DNA of 64,000 nucleotides from Pseudobacter sp. (GCA_017849455.1 JAFIGX010000003.1:597228-661227), one strand, 5' to 3'; shown: positions 53,447 to 62,793, counted from the first letter of the stretch. Made by a program: numbers and translations. Notes: generated from the sequence alone by a model not told the origin.

Positions 53447-54094
53447 ATGAAAAAATTATCCATCATAGCTGTTTTAGTACTGGCCGTTGTTGCCTGGAGT
53501 TGTAGCGATGTGCGCAGGGAGCCGGGCCGCGTATACATGCCGGATATGGCGTATAGCCGCGCGTATGAAAGTTATGCTCCGCATGATACACTGGCAAGCC
53601 AGGGCATCTTTTACAATGCAAAGCCTGTGCCTGGCACCATCAAGCGTGGTGAACTGTTCCCTTTCCCGCTGGAAAAAGATAAACAGGGCGATACGGCCAA
53701 TTATGTGGCATCGAAAAAGATCGTTAACCCTCTGCCGGTACTGACCCCCGACCAGTTCAAGGAAGCTGAAAGGCTGTACCTGGTGAATTGCGGGATCTGC
53801 CATGGCGCCAAGCTGGATGGAGCAGGCCCCCTGCATAAAAGAAGCGATGGCACTGACGGACCTTATGCAGCCCAGCCCGCGATCCTGCTTGGTAACCCGA
53901 CGTATGAGAATATGCCTGAAGGGCAGATGTTCTATTCCGTAACCTACGGTAAGAACCAGATGGGCAGCTATGCTTCCCAACTGAGCACTACACAGCGCTG
54001 GATGGTAATTCACTATATCAAGGCAAAACAGGCCGAAGCAAAAGGTGGTTCAGCATCCGGGGGAGCAAAGGCAGATTCAACTGCAAAAAAATAA
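53447..54094 (+). CDS. actE: Alternative complex III, monoheme cytochrome c lipoprotein (ActE)
   Basis: A 215-residue lipoprotein. The lipobox Cys is near residue 19 (VVAWSCS). One heme site CGICHGAKLDGAG is present near residue 118, with the Met ligand probably in NMPEGQMFYSV. An N-terminal extension (YMPDMAYSRAYESYAPHD) is typical of this subunit. In the complex it takes electrons from ActA and hands them to the oxidase. Confidence 0.92.
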   Translation: MKKLSIIAVLVLAVVAWSCSDVRREPGRVYMPDMAYSRAYESYAPHDTLASQGIFYNAKPVPGTIKRGELFPFPLEKDKQGDTANYVASKKIVNPLPVLTPDQFKEAERLYLVNCGICHGAKLDGAGPLHKRSDGTDGPYAAQPAILLGNPTYENMPEGQMFYSVTYGKNQMGSYASQLSTTQRWMVIHYIKAKQAEAKGGSASGGAKADSTAKK

Positions 54095-54131
54095 CTGATA
54101 AGAGACATATAGAAACTATAAACTGTTGACA

Positions 54132-55355
54132 ATGGCTAGTAAAGAATTTTTTGAGATACCCAAGCGATACAGAACATGGTCTTATGCGCTGATCGGAGTT
54201 GGTGTGTTGTCGCTGGTTATCGGGTATATTTTGTATGGCGCCGGTGAGCATCCTGCCAGGTTCTGGGCATCGCTGTTGCAGAACAGCCTGTACTTCCTGC
54301 TGATCACCAATGCCGCGATGTTCTTTATCTGTGCCACCACACTGGCCTGGGGCGGCTGGCAGATGTCGTTCAGGAGAGTGACCGAAGCTATTTCAGTGGC
54401 GGTTATTCCTCTCGGTATCATTGCCGGTATCGTACTGATCGCGCTGGTCACTGTCGACCCTCATATTTATCACTGGCTGCATCCCAAAGGCGATAAGATC
54501 CTGGAAGGTAAAAGCGGCTTCCTGAATACGAAGTTCTTTATCATCTGGACCATCCTGGCTATCGGTCTCTGGATCGTACTGGGTTATAAGATGCGCCAGC
54601 TTTCCCGCTCTATCGACGATTCTCCGCTGCCGGATAAAGAGACAAGCTGGAAATATATGTACAAGAATACGGTGTGGGCTGCTGTCTTTATCGTATGGTT
54701 CGCCCTTACTGTAATGTCTACGGTGCCCTGGTTGTGGCTGATGAGCATCGATGCGCACTGGTATTCCACCATGTATAGCTGGTATACTTTCGCCAGTACC
54801 TTCGTGGCTGGTGTAGCCCTGATCGCTCTTTTCGTGATCTACCTGAAAAACCAGAACTACCTGCCCTATACCAACCAGGAGCATTTGCATGACCTGGGTA
54901 AATTCATGTTCGCGTTCTCGATCTTCTGGACATATCTCTGGTTCTCCCAGTATATGCTGATCTGGTATGCGAATATCCCGGAAGAGACAGTGTATTTCAA
55001 ATCCAGGATCGCCACCAGCCATTATACCGGCGCTTACGCGGGCCTTTACTGGTTCAGCTTCCTGATCAACTTCCTGGCGCCCTTCCTGGTGCTGATGCGC
55101 GCAGGGTCGAAGAGGAATTATACAACGATGGCCTTCATGGCGATCGTGATCATCTTCGGTCACTGGCTCGATTTCTACCAGATGATCTTTGCCAGCGTTG
55201 AAAAAGATCATGTGACACTGAACCTGTTCGACTTTGGTGTGGCTGTGGGATTTGTAGGACTGATCATGCTATCTACCGGACGCGCACTGGCGAAATATCC
55301 GCTGATAGCCAAAAACCATCCGTTGTTGAAAGAAAGTATTATACACCATACCTAA
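54132..55355 (+). CDS. actF: Alternative complex III, membrane subunit ActF
   Basis: A 407-residue membrane protein with about ten hydrophobic helices, related to NrfD/ActC. The ATG at 54132 (MASKEFFEIPKRYRTW) is chosen over a TTG six bases upstream. Recognisable stretches are NTKFFIIWTILAIGLWIVLGYKM in part, MSIDAHWYSTMYSWYTFASTF and FWTYLWFSQYMLIWYANIPEET, with conserved His and Tyr residues. It completes the membrane part of alternative complex III. Confidence 0.93.
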   Translation: MASKEFFEIPKRYRTWSYALIGVGVLSLVIGYILYGAGEHPARFWASLLQNSLYFLLITNAAMFFICATTLAWGGWQMSFRRVTEAISVAVIPLGIIAGIVLIALVTVDPHIYHWLHPKGDKILEGKSGFLNTKFFIIWTILAIGLWIVLGYKMRQLSRSIDDSPLPDKETSWKYMYKNTVWAAVFIVWFALTVMSTVPWLWLMSIDAHWYSTMYSWYTFASTFVAGVALIALFVIYLKNQNYLPYTNQEHLHDLGKFMFAFSIFWTYLWFSQYMLIWYANIPEETVYFKSRIATSHYTGAYAGLYWFSFLINFLAPFLVLMRAGSKRNYTTMAFMAIVIIFGHWLDFYQMIFASVEKDHVTLNLFDFGVAVGFVGLIMLSTGRALAKYPLIAKNHPLLKESIIHHT

Positions 55356-55422
55356 AAAGGATTGGTTAGTGCTCAGAAAAGTATAAACTTGTTTTGTTCG
55401 AAATAAAATTTATTGATCAATC

Positions 55423-56577
55423 ATGACAACTACTGGAATATTTCTCTTAGCGATCCTCGCCCTCGGCTTTCTGATCACTTTTCAGATAGCCAAGGCCAGT
55501 GAGTATGTATCGGTGCTGAAAGGCGAGAAGAAAGCTTTCGAGCAAAGTAATAAGATCAACGGGGCCTTGATGGTCGTATTCCTGGTATTGGGGCTTATCG
55601 GTGTGTTCTGGTGCAACAAGCTGCTGTATGGTAAAACCCTGCTGGCCCATCCTTCTGCATCCGACCATGGTAAGAACATCGATACCATGCTCTATATCAC
55701 GATCGCTATTACCGGTATCGTGTTCTTCGTAACACAGATCTTATTGTTCTGGTTCGCATACAAATACCAGCACAGTGAAAAAAGAAAGGCATTCTATTTT
55801 CCGCATAACAACAAGCTGGAGATCCTGTGGACTACCGTTCCTGCCATCACTCTTTGTATCCTGGTAGGTTTCGGTCTGATGTACTGGTTCCGTATCACAG
55901 GCGATGCACCTGCCAATGCCATGCAGGTAGAGATCACCGGCAAACAATTCGGATGGATCTATCGCTACCCCGGTAAAGACAATACTTTCGGCAAGAAATA
56001 TTACAGGATGATCGATGAAGGAAAGAACAACCAGCTTGGCCTTACCTGGATCGATTCTACCATCACCAAAAGAGATAACCACAATAACCCCAGCGGTACG
56101 GTCGATATCAAGGCAGATCCCGCTTCGTTCGACGATATCGTGACCAATGAGGCCATGTACCTCGTAAAAGGAGAGCCCGTAAAACTGATCATCAACTCGA
56201 GGGATGTGATCCACGACGTGGGCCTCTCGCATTTCCGCCTGAAAATGGACGCAGTGCCCGGTACGCCCACTACCATGTGGTTCACCCCGCTGTACACGAC
56301 GGCTGAAATGAAAGAGATCACCAAGAACCCGAAATTCGAATACGAGATCTCCTGCGACCAGATGTGCGGCAATGGCCACTATTCGATGAAAGGATTGATC
56401 AAAGTAGTAACCAAAGAAGAGTTCATCCTGTGGAGAGCCAAGCAAAAGCCTGCTTATGTAACGGCATTCCCGGATAAAGACCCGGCTAATAAATTACCGG
56501 CGCCAGCAGCGGCCGACAGCACGAAAGCTACTGCCGGCAATGCAGCCAAACAGCCGATCGCGGCTGCGAAACCGTAA
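55423..56577 (+). CDS. coxB: Cytochrome c oxidase subunit II
   Basis: A 384-residue subunit with an extra N-terminal hydrophobic segment (about 1-20) and two family helices (about 45-65 and 88-112). The cupredoxin domain ends with the dinuclear copper site CDQMCGNGHYSM (Cys311, Cys315, His319, Met322) plus the upstream His in SRDVIHDVGLSHFRLKMD. The tail is Ala/Pro-rich. It accepts electrons from cytochrome c or directly from ActE. The first gene of the oxidase section, 67 bases after actF. Confidence 0.95.
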   Translation: MTTTGIFLLAILALGFLITFQIAKASEYVSVLKGEKKAFEQSNKINGALMVVFLVLGLIGVFWCNKLLYGKTLLAHPSASDHGKNIDTMLYITIAITGIVFFVTQILLFWFAYKYQHSEKRKAFYFPHNNKLEILWTTVPAITLCILVGFGLMYWFRITGDAPANAMQVEITGKQFGWIYRYPGKDNTFGKKYYRMIDEGKNNQLGLTWIDSTITKRDNHNNPSGTVDIKADPASFDDIVTNEAMYLVKGEPVKLIINSRDVIHDVGLSHFRLKMDAVPGTPTTMWFTPLYTTAEMKEITKNPKFEYEISCDQMCGNGHYSMKGLIKVVTKEEFILWRAKQKPAYVTAFPDKDPANKLPAPAAADSTKATAGNAAKQPIAAAKP

Positions 56578-56630
56578 TGGTCAAGGAGATTAAAAAACTG
56601 ATTTGAATACCCGTTTATAAATATTTTATC

Positions 56631-58451
56631 ATGAGCAACGAAGCAGTATTGCATGGACATCCTGAAGTAGTCACCACTCATGAAGTGCATCATGATGAGC
56701 ATCATGTGCATCATCATAAAGAGACGTTCATCACCAAATACGTTTTCAGCCAGGACCATAAGATGATCGCCAAGCAGTTCCTGATCACAGGGATGACCTG
56801 GGCTATCATCGGTGGTTTGATGTCTGTGCTATTCCGTCTGCAACTCGGATACCCCGACCAGACCTTCCCCTGGCTGGAAGATATCCTGGGCAGGTGGGCC
56901 AAAGGTGGCAAGATCACTGCCGAGAATTATTATGCTTTGGTGACCATGCACGGTACCGTACTGGTGTTCTTCGTACTGACCGGTGGTTTGAGCGGAACTT
57001 TCGCCAACTTCCTCATTCCCCTGCAGTGTGGCGCCCGCGATATGGCTTCGCCATTCATGAACATGCTTTCTTACTGGTTCTTCTTCGGTGGTAGCGTGGT
57101 AATGTTGTCTTCCCTGTTCATCCAGACCGGGCCTTTCAGTGGTGGTTGGACTGCCTACCCGCCGCTCAGCGCGCTCGGCGATGCATCCCCAGGTTCCAAA
57201 ACGGGTATGGACCTCTGGATCACCGCTATGGCGATGTTCGTTATTTCTTCCCTCCTCGGAGGTCTGAACTATATTTCCACTGTATTGAACCTGCGTACCA
57301 AGGGTATGAGCATGACGAGACTGCCCCTCACCATCTGGGCCCTGTTCTTCACGGCCGTGCTGGGCGTATTGTCGTTCCCCGTTCTGCTCTCCGGGTTCAT
57401 CCTCCTGCTGTTCGACCGTCATGCAGGAACCAGCTTCTATCTTTCCGATATCTATATCAATGGTGTAGGCGCATTGCCCAATGAAGGCGGTAGCGCGATC
57501 CTCTTCCAGCACCTGTTCTGGTTCCTGGGGCACCCTGAAGTGTATATCATCCTCCTGCCGGCCATGGGTATGGCATCGGAGATCCTCTCCGTGAATGCCC
57601 GCAAGCCCATCTTCGGTTATATGGCGATGGTAGGCTCCCTGTTCGCGATCACCATCCTGGCCTTCCTGGTATGGGCGCACCACATGTTCGTGACCGGCCT
57701 GAACCCTTTCCTGGGTTCCGTGTTCGTGTTGCTCACCCTGCTGATCGCCGTGCCTTCAGCTATCAAAGTATTCAACTGGCTCACCACCATCTGGAAGGCG
57801 AATATCCGGTTCACACCGGGCATGCTCTTCGCGCTGGGCTTCGTGAGCCTGTTCATCTCCGGTGGTTTGACCGGTATATTCCTCGGTAACTCTACCCTCG
57901 ATATCCACCTGCACGATACCTATTTCGTGATCGCGCACTTCCATATCGTAATGGGTGTGAGCGCCTTCTTCGGTATGTTCGCAGGGATCTACCACTGGTT
58001 CCCCAAAATGTATGGGCGCTATCTCAACAGTACCATGGCTTATGTGCATTTCTGGGTTACCCTGATCGGCGCTTACCTGATCTTCTGGCCGATGCACTAC
58101 GAAGGTTTGGCAGGTATGCCCCGCCGTTACCTCGATTACAGCATCTGGGAATCATTCAAACAATTTTCAGATCTCAATAAATTCATTTCAACCGTAGCAA
58201 TGATCGTATTTGCCGTGCAACTGATGTTCGTGTTCAACTTCTTCTATTCTATCTTCAAGGGAAGGAAAGTGACCACGCAGAACCCCTGGGGTTCCACTAC
58301 GCTGGAATGGACAGCTCCTATCAGGCCCGGACATGGTAACTGGCCTGGAGAGATCCCTGAAGTACACCGCTGGGCCTATGACTACAGCAAGGATGGAAGG
58401 GATTTCATTCCTCAAACGGAACCGATCAATCCGAATGAGAGTAAGCATTAG
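56631..58451 (+). CDS. coxA: Cytochrome c oxidase subunit I
   Basis: A 606-residue catalytic subunit with about 12 membrane helices. The heme and copper ligands are in place: the low-spin heme His near the start of the second helix (MHGTVLVFFV), the cross-linked His-Tyr in HPEVYIILLPAMG, the copper pair in WAHHMFVTG and the His ligands in HDTYFVIAHFHIVMG. The Tyr of HPEVY marks it as an A-type oxidase. The N-terminal 30 residues are very His-rich (EVHHDEHHVHHHKE). It reduces oxygen to water and pumps protons. Confidence 0.96.
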   Translation: MSNEAVLHGHPEVVTTHEVHHDEHHVHHHKETFITKYVFSQDHKMIAKQFLITGMTWAIIGGLMSVLFRLQLGYPDQTFPWLEDILGRWAKGGKITAENYYALVTMHGTVLVFFVLTGGLSGTFANFLIPLQCGARDMASPFMNMLSYWFFFGGSVVMLSSLFIQTGPFSGGWTAYPPLSALGDASPGSKTGMDLWITAMAMFVISSLLGGLNYISTVLNLRTKGMSMTRLPLTIWALFFTAVLGVLSFPVLLSGFILLLFDRHAGTSFYLSDIYINGVGALPNEGGSAILFQHLFWFLGHPEVYIILLPAMGMASEILSVNARKPIFGYMAMVGSLFAITILAFLVWAHHMFVTGLNPFLGSVFVLLTLLIAVPSAIKVFNWLTTIWKANIRFTPGMLFALGFVSLFISGGLTGIFLGNSTLDIHLHDTYFVIAHFHIVMGVSAFFGMFAGIYHWFPKMYGRYLNSTMAYVHFWVTLIGAYLIFWPMHYEGLAGMPRRYLDYSIWESFKQFSDLNKFISTVAMIVFAVQLMFVFNFFYSIFKGRKVTTQNPWGSTTLEWTAPIRPGHGNWPGEIPEVHRWAYDYSKDGRDFIPQTEPINPNESKH

Positions 58452-58497
58452 AAGCATAGAAATGTGAATGCACATCACCCAATAATATAATCAACAG

Positions 58498-59397
58498 ATG
58501 GTGCAGGAAACCGTGAAGCAAAACAGTTCTTTTACAATTGCCAGCAAGGTGCGGGATTACATGCTGCTGATCAAGTTCAGTCTTAGCTTCATGGTAGTAT
58601 TCTCGGCAGTGATCAGTTACCTGTTGGCGCCTAAAATCGTGGAGTACAACTGGGGCATGATCATCCTGTTGTTCATCGGCGGACTGCTGATCACCGGCAG
58701 CGCCAATGCCGTGAACCAGGTAGTGGAACGCGATACGGACGCCCTGATGAAAAGGACGGCCAAAAGGCCCGTTGCATCGGGCAGGATGAGCGTTGAGGAA
58801 GGATGGGCATTCGCCATCATTGCCCTGGTGATAGGACTGGGAATACTGGGTTATTTCTTCAACCTGTTATCCGCCATCGTTGCCCTCGTGAGCTGGTTCG
58901 TATATGCCTTCATGTACACGCCTCTCAAAAAGATCAGTTCCGTTTCGGTGCTGGTAGGGGCGGTGCCCGGGGCATTGCCCTGCCTCATAGGTTGGGCCGC
59001 AGGGCAGGATGAGCTGAGTGCAGGCGGCTGGGCCTTGTTCGCCATCCAGTTTTTCTGGCAGTTCCCGCATTTCTGGGCAATTGCCTGGATTGCGCATAAG
59101 GATTACAGTAATGCCGGGTTCAAACTGATGCCATCGGTGGAAGGGCCGGGGAAATTCTCTGCTATCCAGTCCGTGATCTATTCACTGGTATTGATCCCGA
59201 TCGGGGCTTTGCCCTATCTTACGCGGATCAGCGGAATGGTGAGCCTTTGGATCGTGCTGGCCGCCAACCTCTTCATGGTTTGGCAAAGTGTACGGTTGTA
59301 CCGTGAAATGGAGGTGAAGGCGGCAAGAAGGGTAATGTTCAGCAGTTATATCTACTTGCCGATCGTATTGCTGGCATTACTGGCTGATAAACTATAA
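58498..59397 (+). CDS. ctaB: Protoheme IX farnesyltransferase (heme O synthase)
   Basis: A 299-residue UbiA-type prenyltransferase with about nine membrane helices. The first Asp-rich motif is NQVVERDTDALMKRTAKRP and the second is in AWIAHKDYSNAGFKLMP. It attaches a farnesyl group to heme B to make heme O, the precursor of heme A used by the oxidase encoded around it. Located between coxA and the coxC pair. Confidence 0.93.
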   Translation: MVQETVKQNSSFTIASKVRDYMLLIKFSLSFMVVFSAVISYLLAPKIVEYNWGMIILLFIGGLLITGSANAVNQVVERDTDALMKRTAKRPVASGRMSVEEGWAFAIIALVIGLGILGYFFNLLSAIVALVSWFVYAFMYTPLKKISSVSVLVGAVPGALPCLIGWAAGQDELSAGGWALFAIQFFWQFPHFWAIAWIAHKDYSNAGFKLMPSVEGPGKFSAIQSVIYSLVLIPIGALPYLTRISGMVSLWIVLAANLFMVWQSVRLYREMEVKAARRVMFSSYIYLPIVLLALLADKL

Positions 59398-59454
59398 AGA
59401 GCAAATCAATCAAAACCCGCCGAAGCCCTGGCAGAGGCGGGTAAATATAATGCG

Positions 59455-60018
59455 ATGGAAATTGTGAGTACGCAGCGACAAAAGATACATCCCCACAAAT
59501 TCACTTTGTGGATCGCCATTGCGAGCATCATCATGATGTTCGCCGGCCTGACAAGTGCCTATATCGTAAAAGGCAGTTTGCCCGGATGGTCGACTGTAGA
59601 GATGCCGAAGATCTTTTATTATTCTACGGGTGTGATGCTGATCAGCAGCCTCACTATCCAGGTGGCGCTGAAATCCTTCAAGGAAAGGAGCATGCAACAG
59701 TATCGCCGGCTGATCACATTGACGGCCATACTGGGGTTCCTGTTCATCACTTTCCAGATCATCGGGTTCAGGCAACTGGCCCATAGCGGAGTGCAGCTCA
59801 GTGGCGGATCGGGCGCCGGACAGTTCCTGTATATCATATTCGGACTGCATGCCCTGCACGTGCTCGGCGGTGCGATAGCTCTACTGGTAATGTTCATCAG
59901 GGCGTTCAGTACGAGGATCAGGAATTACAATGCAGTGCCGGTGGAAGTAGTGAGCACTTACTGGCATTTCGTGGACCTGTTATGGATCTATTTGTTCGTG
60001 TTTTTTCTGTTGAAATAA
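59455..60018 (+). CDS. coxC: Cytochrome c oxidase subunit III (first copy)
   Basis: A 187-residue subunit III with five hydrophobic helices. Features include KFTLWIAIASIIMMFAGLTS near the start, GLHALHVLGGAIAL and the closing VVSTYWHFVDLLWIYLF that carries the conserved His-Asp. It is followed 33 bases later by a second, longer subunit III gene. Two adjacent subunit III genes are usual in Bacteroidota clusters of this type. Confidence 0.9.
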   Translation: MEIVSTQRQKIHPHKFTLWIAIASIIMMFAGLTSAYIVKGSLPGWSTVEMPKIFYYSTGVMLISSLTIQVALKSFKERSMQQYRRLITLTAILGFLFITFQIIGFRQLAHSGVQLSGGSGAGQFLYIIFGLHALHVLGGAIALLVMFIRAFSTRIRNYNAVPVEVVSTYWHFVDLLWIYLFVFFLLK

Positions 60019-60051
60019 GAGCAATCAATAAAAATAATTTAATACAGTAAT

Positions 60052-60726
60052 ATGGCACAAGCAGTACCAGCGAATCAAAAATGGTGGGGAGGCGGAAGAA
60101 GTCCCTTCAACGTGGAATATGGAAAGCTGATGATGTGGTATTTCCTGATGAGCGATGCTTTCACTTTTGGCGCATTTTTGATCTCCTATGGCACCGTTCG
60201 TTTTTCCAGCAATGGCTGGCCCGACCCCAACCATGTGTTCTCGTCGTTCCCATTCGCCGGCAGCATGCACATGCCGCTGGTGTTCGTGAGCCTGATGACA
60301 TTCATATTGATCGCGAGCTCGGTGACGATGGTGCTGGCCGTAGGCGCAGGACATGCCATGGATAAGAAAGGGGTGATGAAATACCTGTTCTTTACCATTA
60401 TCGGTGGTCTGATGTTCCTGGGTTGCCAGGCATGGGAATGGACGCACCTTCATCATGAAGGAGCATGGTGGGGCAGGAATCCTTTCCTGAACTTCGATGG
60501 TACGCCATCCTCGACCAATTTCACCAACTTCTTCTTTACGATCACGGGCTTCCATGGCTTCCACGTATTCTCCGGTGTGATCATCAATATCGTTATGCTG
60601 ATCATGACCTGGAGAGGCGTATTCGAACGCAGGGGCCATTACCTGATGATCGAAAAGGCTGGTCTGTACTGGCACTTCGTAGACCTGGTATGGGTATTCG
60701 TATTCACCTGTTTCTACCTGTTCTAA
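60052..60726 (+). CDS. coxC: Cytochrome c oxidase subunit III (second copy)
   Basis: A 224-residue subunit III with five hydrophobic helices. It begins with a distinctive NQKWWGGGRSPFNVEYGKLMM, then LMSDAFTFGAFLISYG. It includes ITGFHGFHVFSGVI and ends GLYWHFVDLVWVFVFTCFYLF. The sequence differs clearly from the first copy outside the conserved motifs, so the two are old paralogues or distinct parts of the same subunit. Confidence 0.9.
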   Translation: MAQAVPANQKWWGGGRSPFNVEYGKLMMWYFLMSDAFTFGAFLISYGTVRFSSNGWPDPNHVFSSFPFAGSMHMPLVFVSLMTFILIASSVTMVLAVGAGHAMDKKGVMKYLFFTIIGGLMFLGCQAWEWTHLHHEGAWWGRNPFLNFDGTPSSTNFTNFFFTITGFHGFHVFSGVIINIVMLIMTWRGVFERRGHYLMIEKAGLYWHFVDLVWVFVFTCFYLF

Positions 60727-60761
60727 AACCATTGATCACATTTCAACAGCAATAAATCATT

Positions 60762-61208
60762 ATGGCAAACTTCGAAACAACTACTCAGACGGAACAGCAC
60801 AGTGAGGAACATGGTTTTGATACAAAAGCGATCTGGAGAACGTTCTGGATATTGCTGGTCATCACCTGTATCGAGCTGGTAGTGGGTATGTTCATTGCAC
60901 CGCATTACCATCCCTATAAATTGTGGTTCAACATTCTCTATATCATTTTCACGGCTGCCAAGGCATTTTACATTATTGCCGAGTTCATGCACCTGCGTCA
61001 TGAGATCAAGAATATGATCATGACGATCGCTGTGCCGGCGCTGCTGTTCATCTGGTTCATCGCTGCCTTCCTGTGGGACGGGAACTCCTACAAGCATCTG
61101 CGTAATAACTACGACCCCCATCACAAGGAGCAGACCACCACACCGGTCAAGAATGCCCCTGCGCATGGAGAGCATGAGGAGTTGCCGAAGCCGGGTGCGG
61201 TGCATTGA
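60762..61208 (+). CDS. Cytochrome c oxidase subunit IV-like protein
   Basis: A 148-residue membrane protein with three hydrophobic helices (about 28-46, 52-72, 85-106), as in the prokaryotic subunit IV (COX4-like) family. Recognisable is the central FTAAKAFYIIAEFMHLRHE, which is close to the family signature. The C-terminal tail is polar and His-rich (HHKEQTTT, HGEHEELPKPG). A small accessory subunit of the oxidase. A repeat element follows its stop. Confidence 0.85.
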   Translation: MANFETTTQTEQHSEEHGFDTKAIWRTFWILLVITCIELVVGMFIAPHYHPYKLWFNILYIIFTAAKAFYIIAEFMHLRHEIKNMIMTIAVPALLFIWFIAAFLWDGNSYKHLRNNYDPHHKEQTTTPVKNAPAHGEHEELPKPGAVH

Positions 61209-61214
61209 GTTAGG

Positions 61215-61303
61215 TTGACAAGTTAATAAGTTGATAAGTTGACAAGGGAATTTCCGATGTAGGGAGATTCCCTTGTTAACTTTTTAACCTTTCAACGGGT
61301 CAA
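61215..61303. repeat. Inverted element with 8-bp unit arms (after the subunit IV gene)
   Basis: The left arm is TTGACAAG, TTAATAAG, TTGATAAG, TTGACAAG (61215-61246). The right arm on the minus strand is TTGACCCG, TTGAAAGG, TTAAAAAG, TTAACAAG (61303 back to 61272). The two arms and the GGGAAT...ATTCCC core form a hairpin of about 40 base pairs with 8 mismatches. It separates the oxidase genes from the sco gene and may act as a terminator. Confidence 0.75.
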
Positions 61304-61353
61304 CCTCCACCAATATTCTTGGAATAAAACCCGCATTGCATCGGTTCCTGTGG

Positions 61354-61361
61354 TAACTTTG
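61354..61361 (+). promoter_or_regulatory. TAnnTTTG promoter box of the sco gene
   Basis: TAACTTTG matches the -7 consensus and lies 19 bases before the GTG start at 61381. It supports a separate transcript for sco and the two genes behind it, after the hairpin element. Confidence 0.5.
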
Positions 61362-61380
61362 CGCATCTAAAAGAATTACT

Positions 61381-62184
61381 GTGAGCCAGAAAGCCCTGTT
61401 AGCATTATGTATCGCTATCCTCCTCCCGGTGGTGAGCTATTTTCTGGTAAAAGGTGTGAGCCAGGAATCGATCCACATGCCCCGCCGTTATTATCCCGAT
61501 TCAACGGTTGAAAAGGTGGTCAATGGCAAGAAGGTCATGGATACGGTCTGGCACCAGGTCGGCAATTTTACCTTGACCAACCAGTTGGGCAATACCGTTT
61601 CCATGGATTCACTTCGTGGGAAGATCGTGATCGCTGATTTTTTCTTTACCCGCTGTCCGTCGATCTGTCCAACCCTCAGCCGCAACATGAAAGGGTTGCA
61701 GGATGGGTTGAAGCTGAAAGATCTCACCAAACGTATCGACACTACATTTGTGCAATTATTATCGTTCAGTGTGGACCCGGAGCGGGATTCGGTACCTGTA
61801 TTGAAAAAATATGCCGATAGGTATGGTGCCAATCATGATGTGTGGTGGTTGTTGACTGGTCCCAAGAAGACCATCTACGACTATGCGTTGCAGGAGCTGA
61901 AACTGGGATTGCAGGATGGAGGCGGTATCGATTCCGCTTTCATTCATACGGAAAAATTCGTGCTGATCGACAAGCAGGGGATCGTACGGGGTTATTACAA
62001 TGGGCTGGATAGCATGTCGCTCTCGCACCTGGCCGAAGACCTCACCTTGCTGATGCTGGAAAAAGACAAGCATAAACCATCGCCGGTGCTGGCGCAGTTG
62101 CTTTCGCTCTGGCCGGTATTCCTGATCGCGATCGCCGGCTTGGCGGTCTTTCTTTGGATTGCGCGTAGAAACGATAAAAAATAA
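61381..62184 (+). CDS. SCO1/SenC family copper chaperone
   Basis: A 267-residue protein starting with GTG. It has an N-terminal membrane anchor (about 5-24) and, unusually, a second hydrophobic segment at the C-terminus (about 238-260). The thioredoxin-like domain carries the copper ligands CPSIC (Cys92 and Cys96) and a distal His in FIHTEKF (near 189). SCO proteins deliver copper to the dinuclear site of subunit II. Its place after the oxidase genes fits this role. Confidence 0.92.
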   Translation: MSQKALLALCIAILLPVVSYFLVKGVSQESIHMPRRYYPDSTVEKVVNGKKVMDTVWHQVGNFTLTNQLGNTVSMDSLRGKIVIADFFFTRCPSICPTLSRNMKGLQDGLKLKDLTKRIDTTFVQLLSFSVDPERDSVPVLKKYADRYGANHDVWWLLTGPKKTIYDYALQELKLGLQDGGGIDSAFIHTEKFVLIDKQGIVRGYYNGLDSMSLSHLAEDLTLLMLEKDKHKPSPVLAQLLSLWPVFLIAIAGLAVFLWIARRNDKK

Positions 62185-62189
62185 AATAT

Positions 62190-62771
62190 ATGTTACCTCC
62201 CGTATTGGCGAAGAACGACAAGCAGGCCTGGTGGTTGATCGGTATCTTCTCGTTTGTGGTATTTGCGGCTGTGGTGCTCTTGTCGCGCATAAAGCTCGAT
62301 GTGGACCTGGGGTTCGATGTACACATCTTTGCACGCTTCAATGCGATCATCAACTCTATAGTAACGGTATTATTACTGGCGGGGCTATTGGTGGTAAAGC
62401 GGGGGAATTACCGGTTGCACAAGAGGATCATGATCACTGCGATGGTCTTATCGGTATTGTTCCTGGTATCGTATATCTGTCATCACCTTTTTGCCGGTGA
62501 AACGAGATTCGGCGATATCAATCATGATGGCATCGTCAGTGATGAAGAAAAAGCGGCGGCCGGGTCATTGCGTACGATCTATTATATCATACTGGGCACG
62601 CATATCCCGCTGGCGGGCATCATCCTGCCATTTATATTGTTCACGGCTTACAGGGCTTTGGTGGCTGAATGGCCAAAGCATAAGAAGCTGGCGCGTATCA
62701 CCTGGCCGATATGGTTGTATGTGGCGGTTACAGGCGTGCTGGTATATCTTCTGATAAGCCCGTATTATTGA
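62190..62771 (+). CDS. DUF420 membrane protein with an EF-hand-like loop
   Basis: A 193-residue membrane protein with about five hydrophobic segments, of the DUF420 family common beside oxidase genes. The conserved FNAIINSIVTVLLLAGLL and YRLHKRIMITAMVLS are present, followed by SYICHHLFAGETRF. The loop after this contains DINHDGIVSDEE, a full match to the 12-residue calcium-binding EF-hand loop (acidic or Asn at 1, 3, 5; Gly at 6; Glu at 12). The next segment is TIYYIILGTHIPLAG. DUF420 proteins are thought to help assemble the oxidase. Starts 5 bases after sco. Confidence 0.85.
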   Translation: MLPPVLAKNDKQAWWLIGIFSFVVFAAVVLLSRIKLDVDLGFDVHIFARFNAIINSIVTVLLLAGLLVVKRGNYRLHKRIMITAMVLSVLFLVSYICHHLFAGETRFGDINHDGIVSDEEKAAAGSLRTIYYIILGTHIPLAGIILPFILFTAYRALVAEWPKHKKLARITWPIWLYVAVTGVLVYLLISPYY

Positions 62772-62793
62772 TCATCCGGAAAAAATCATCCCG

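Noticed and set aside
34880..61303. CRISPR array interpretation of the periodic elements
   Set aside because: Units are only 7-9 bases without spacers, the arms are inverted, and no cas genes are present.
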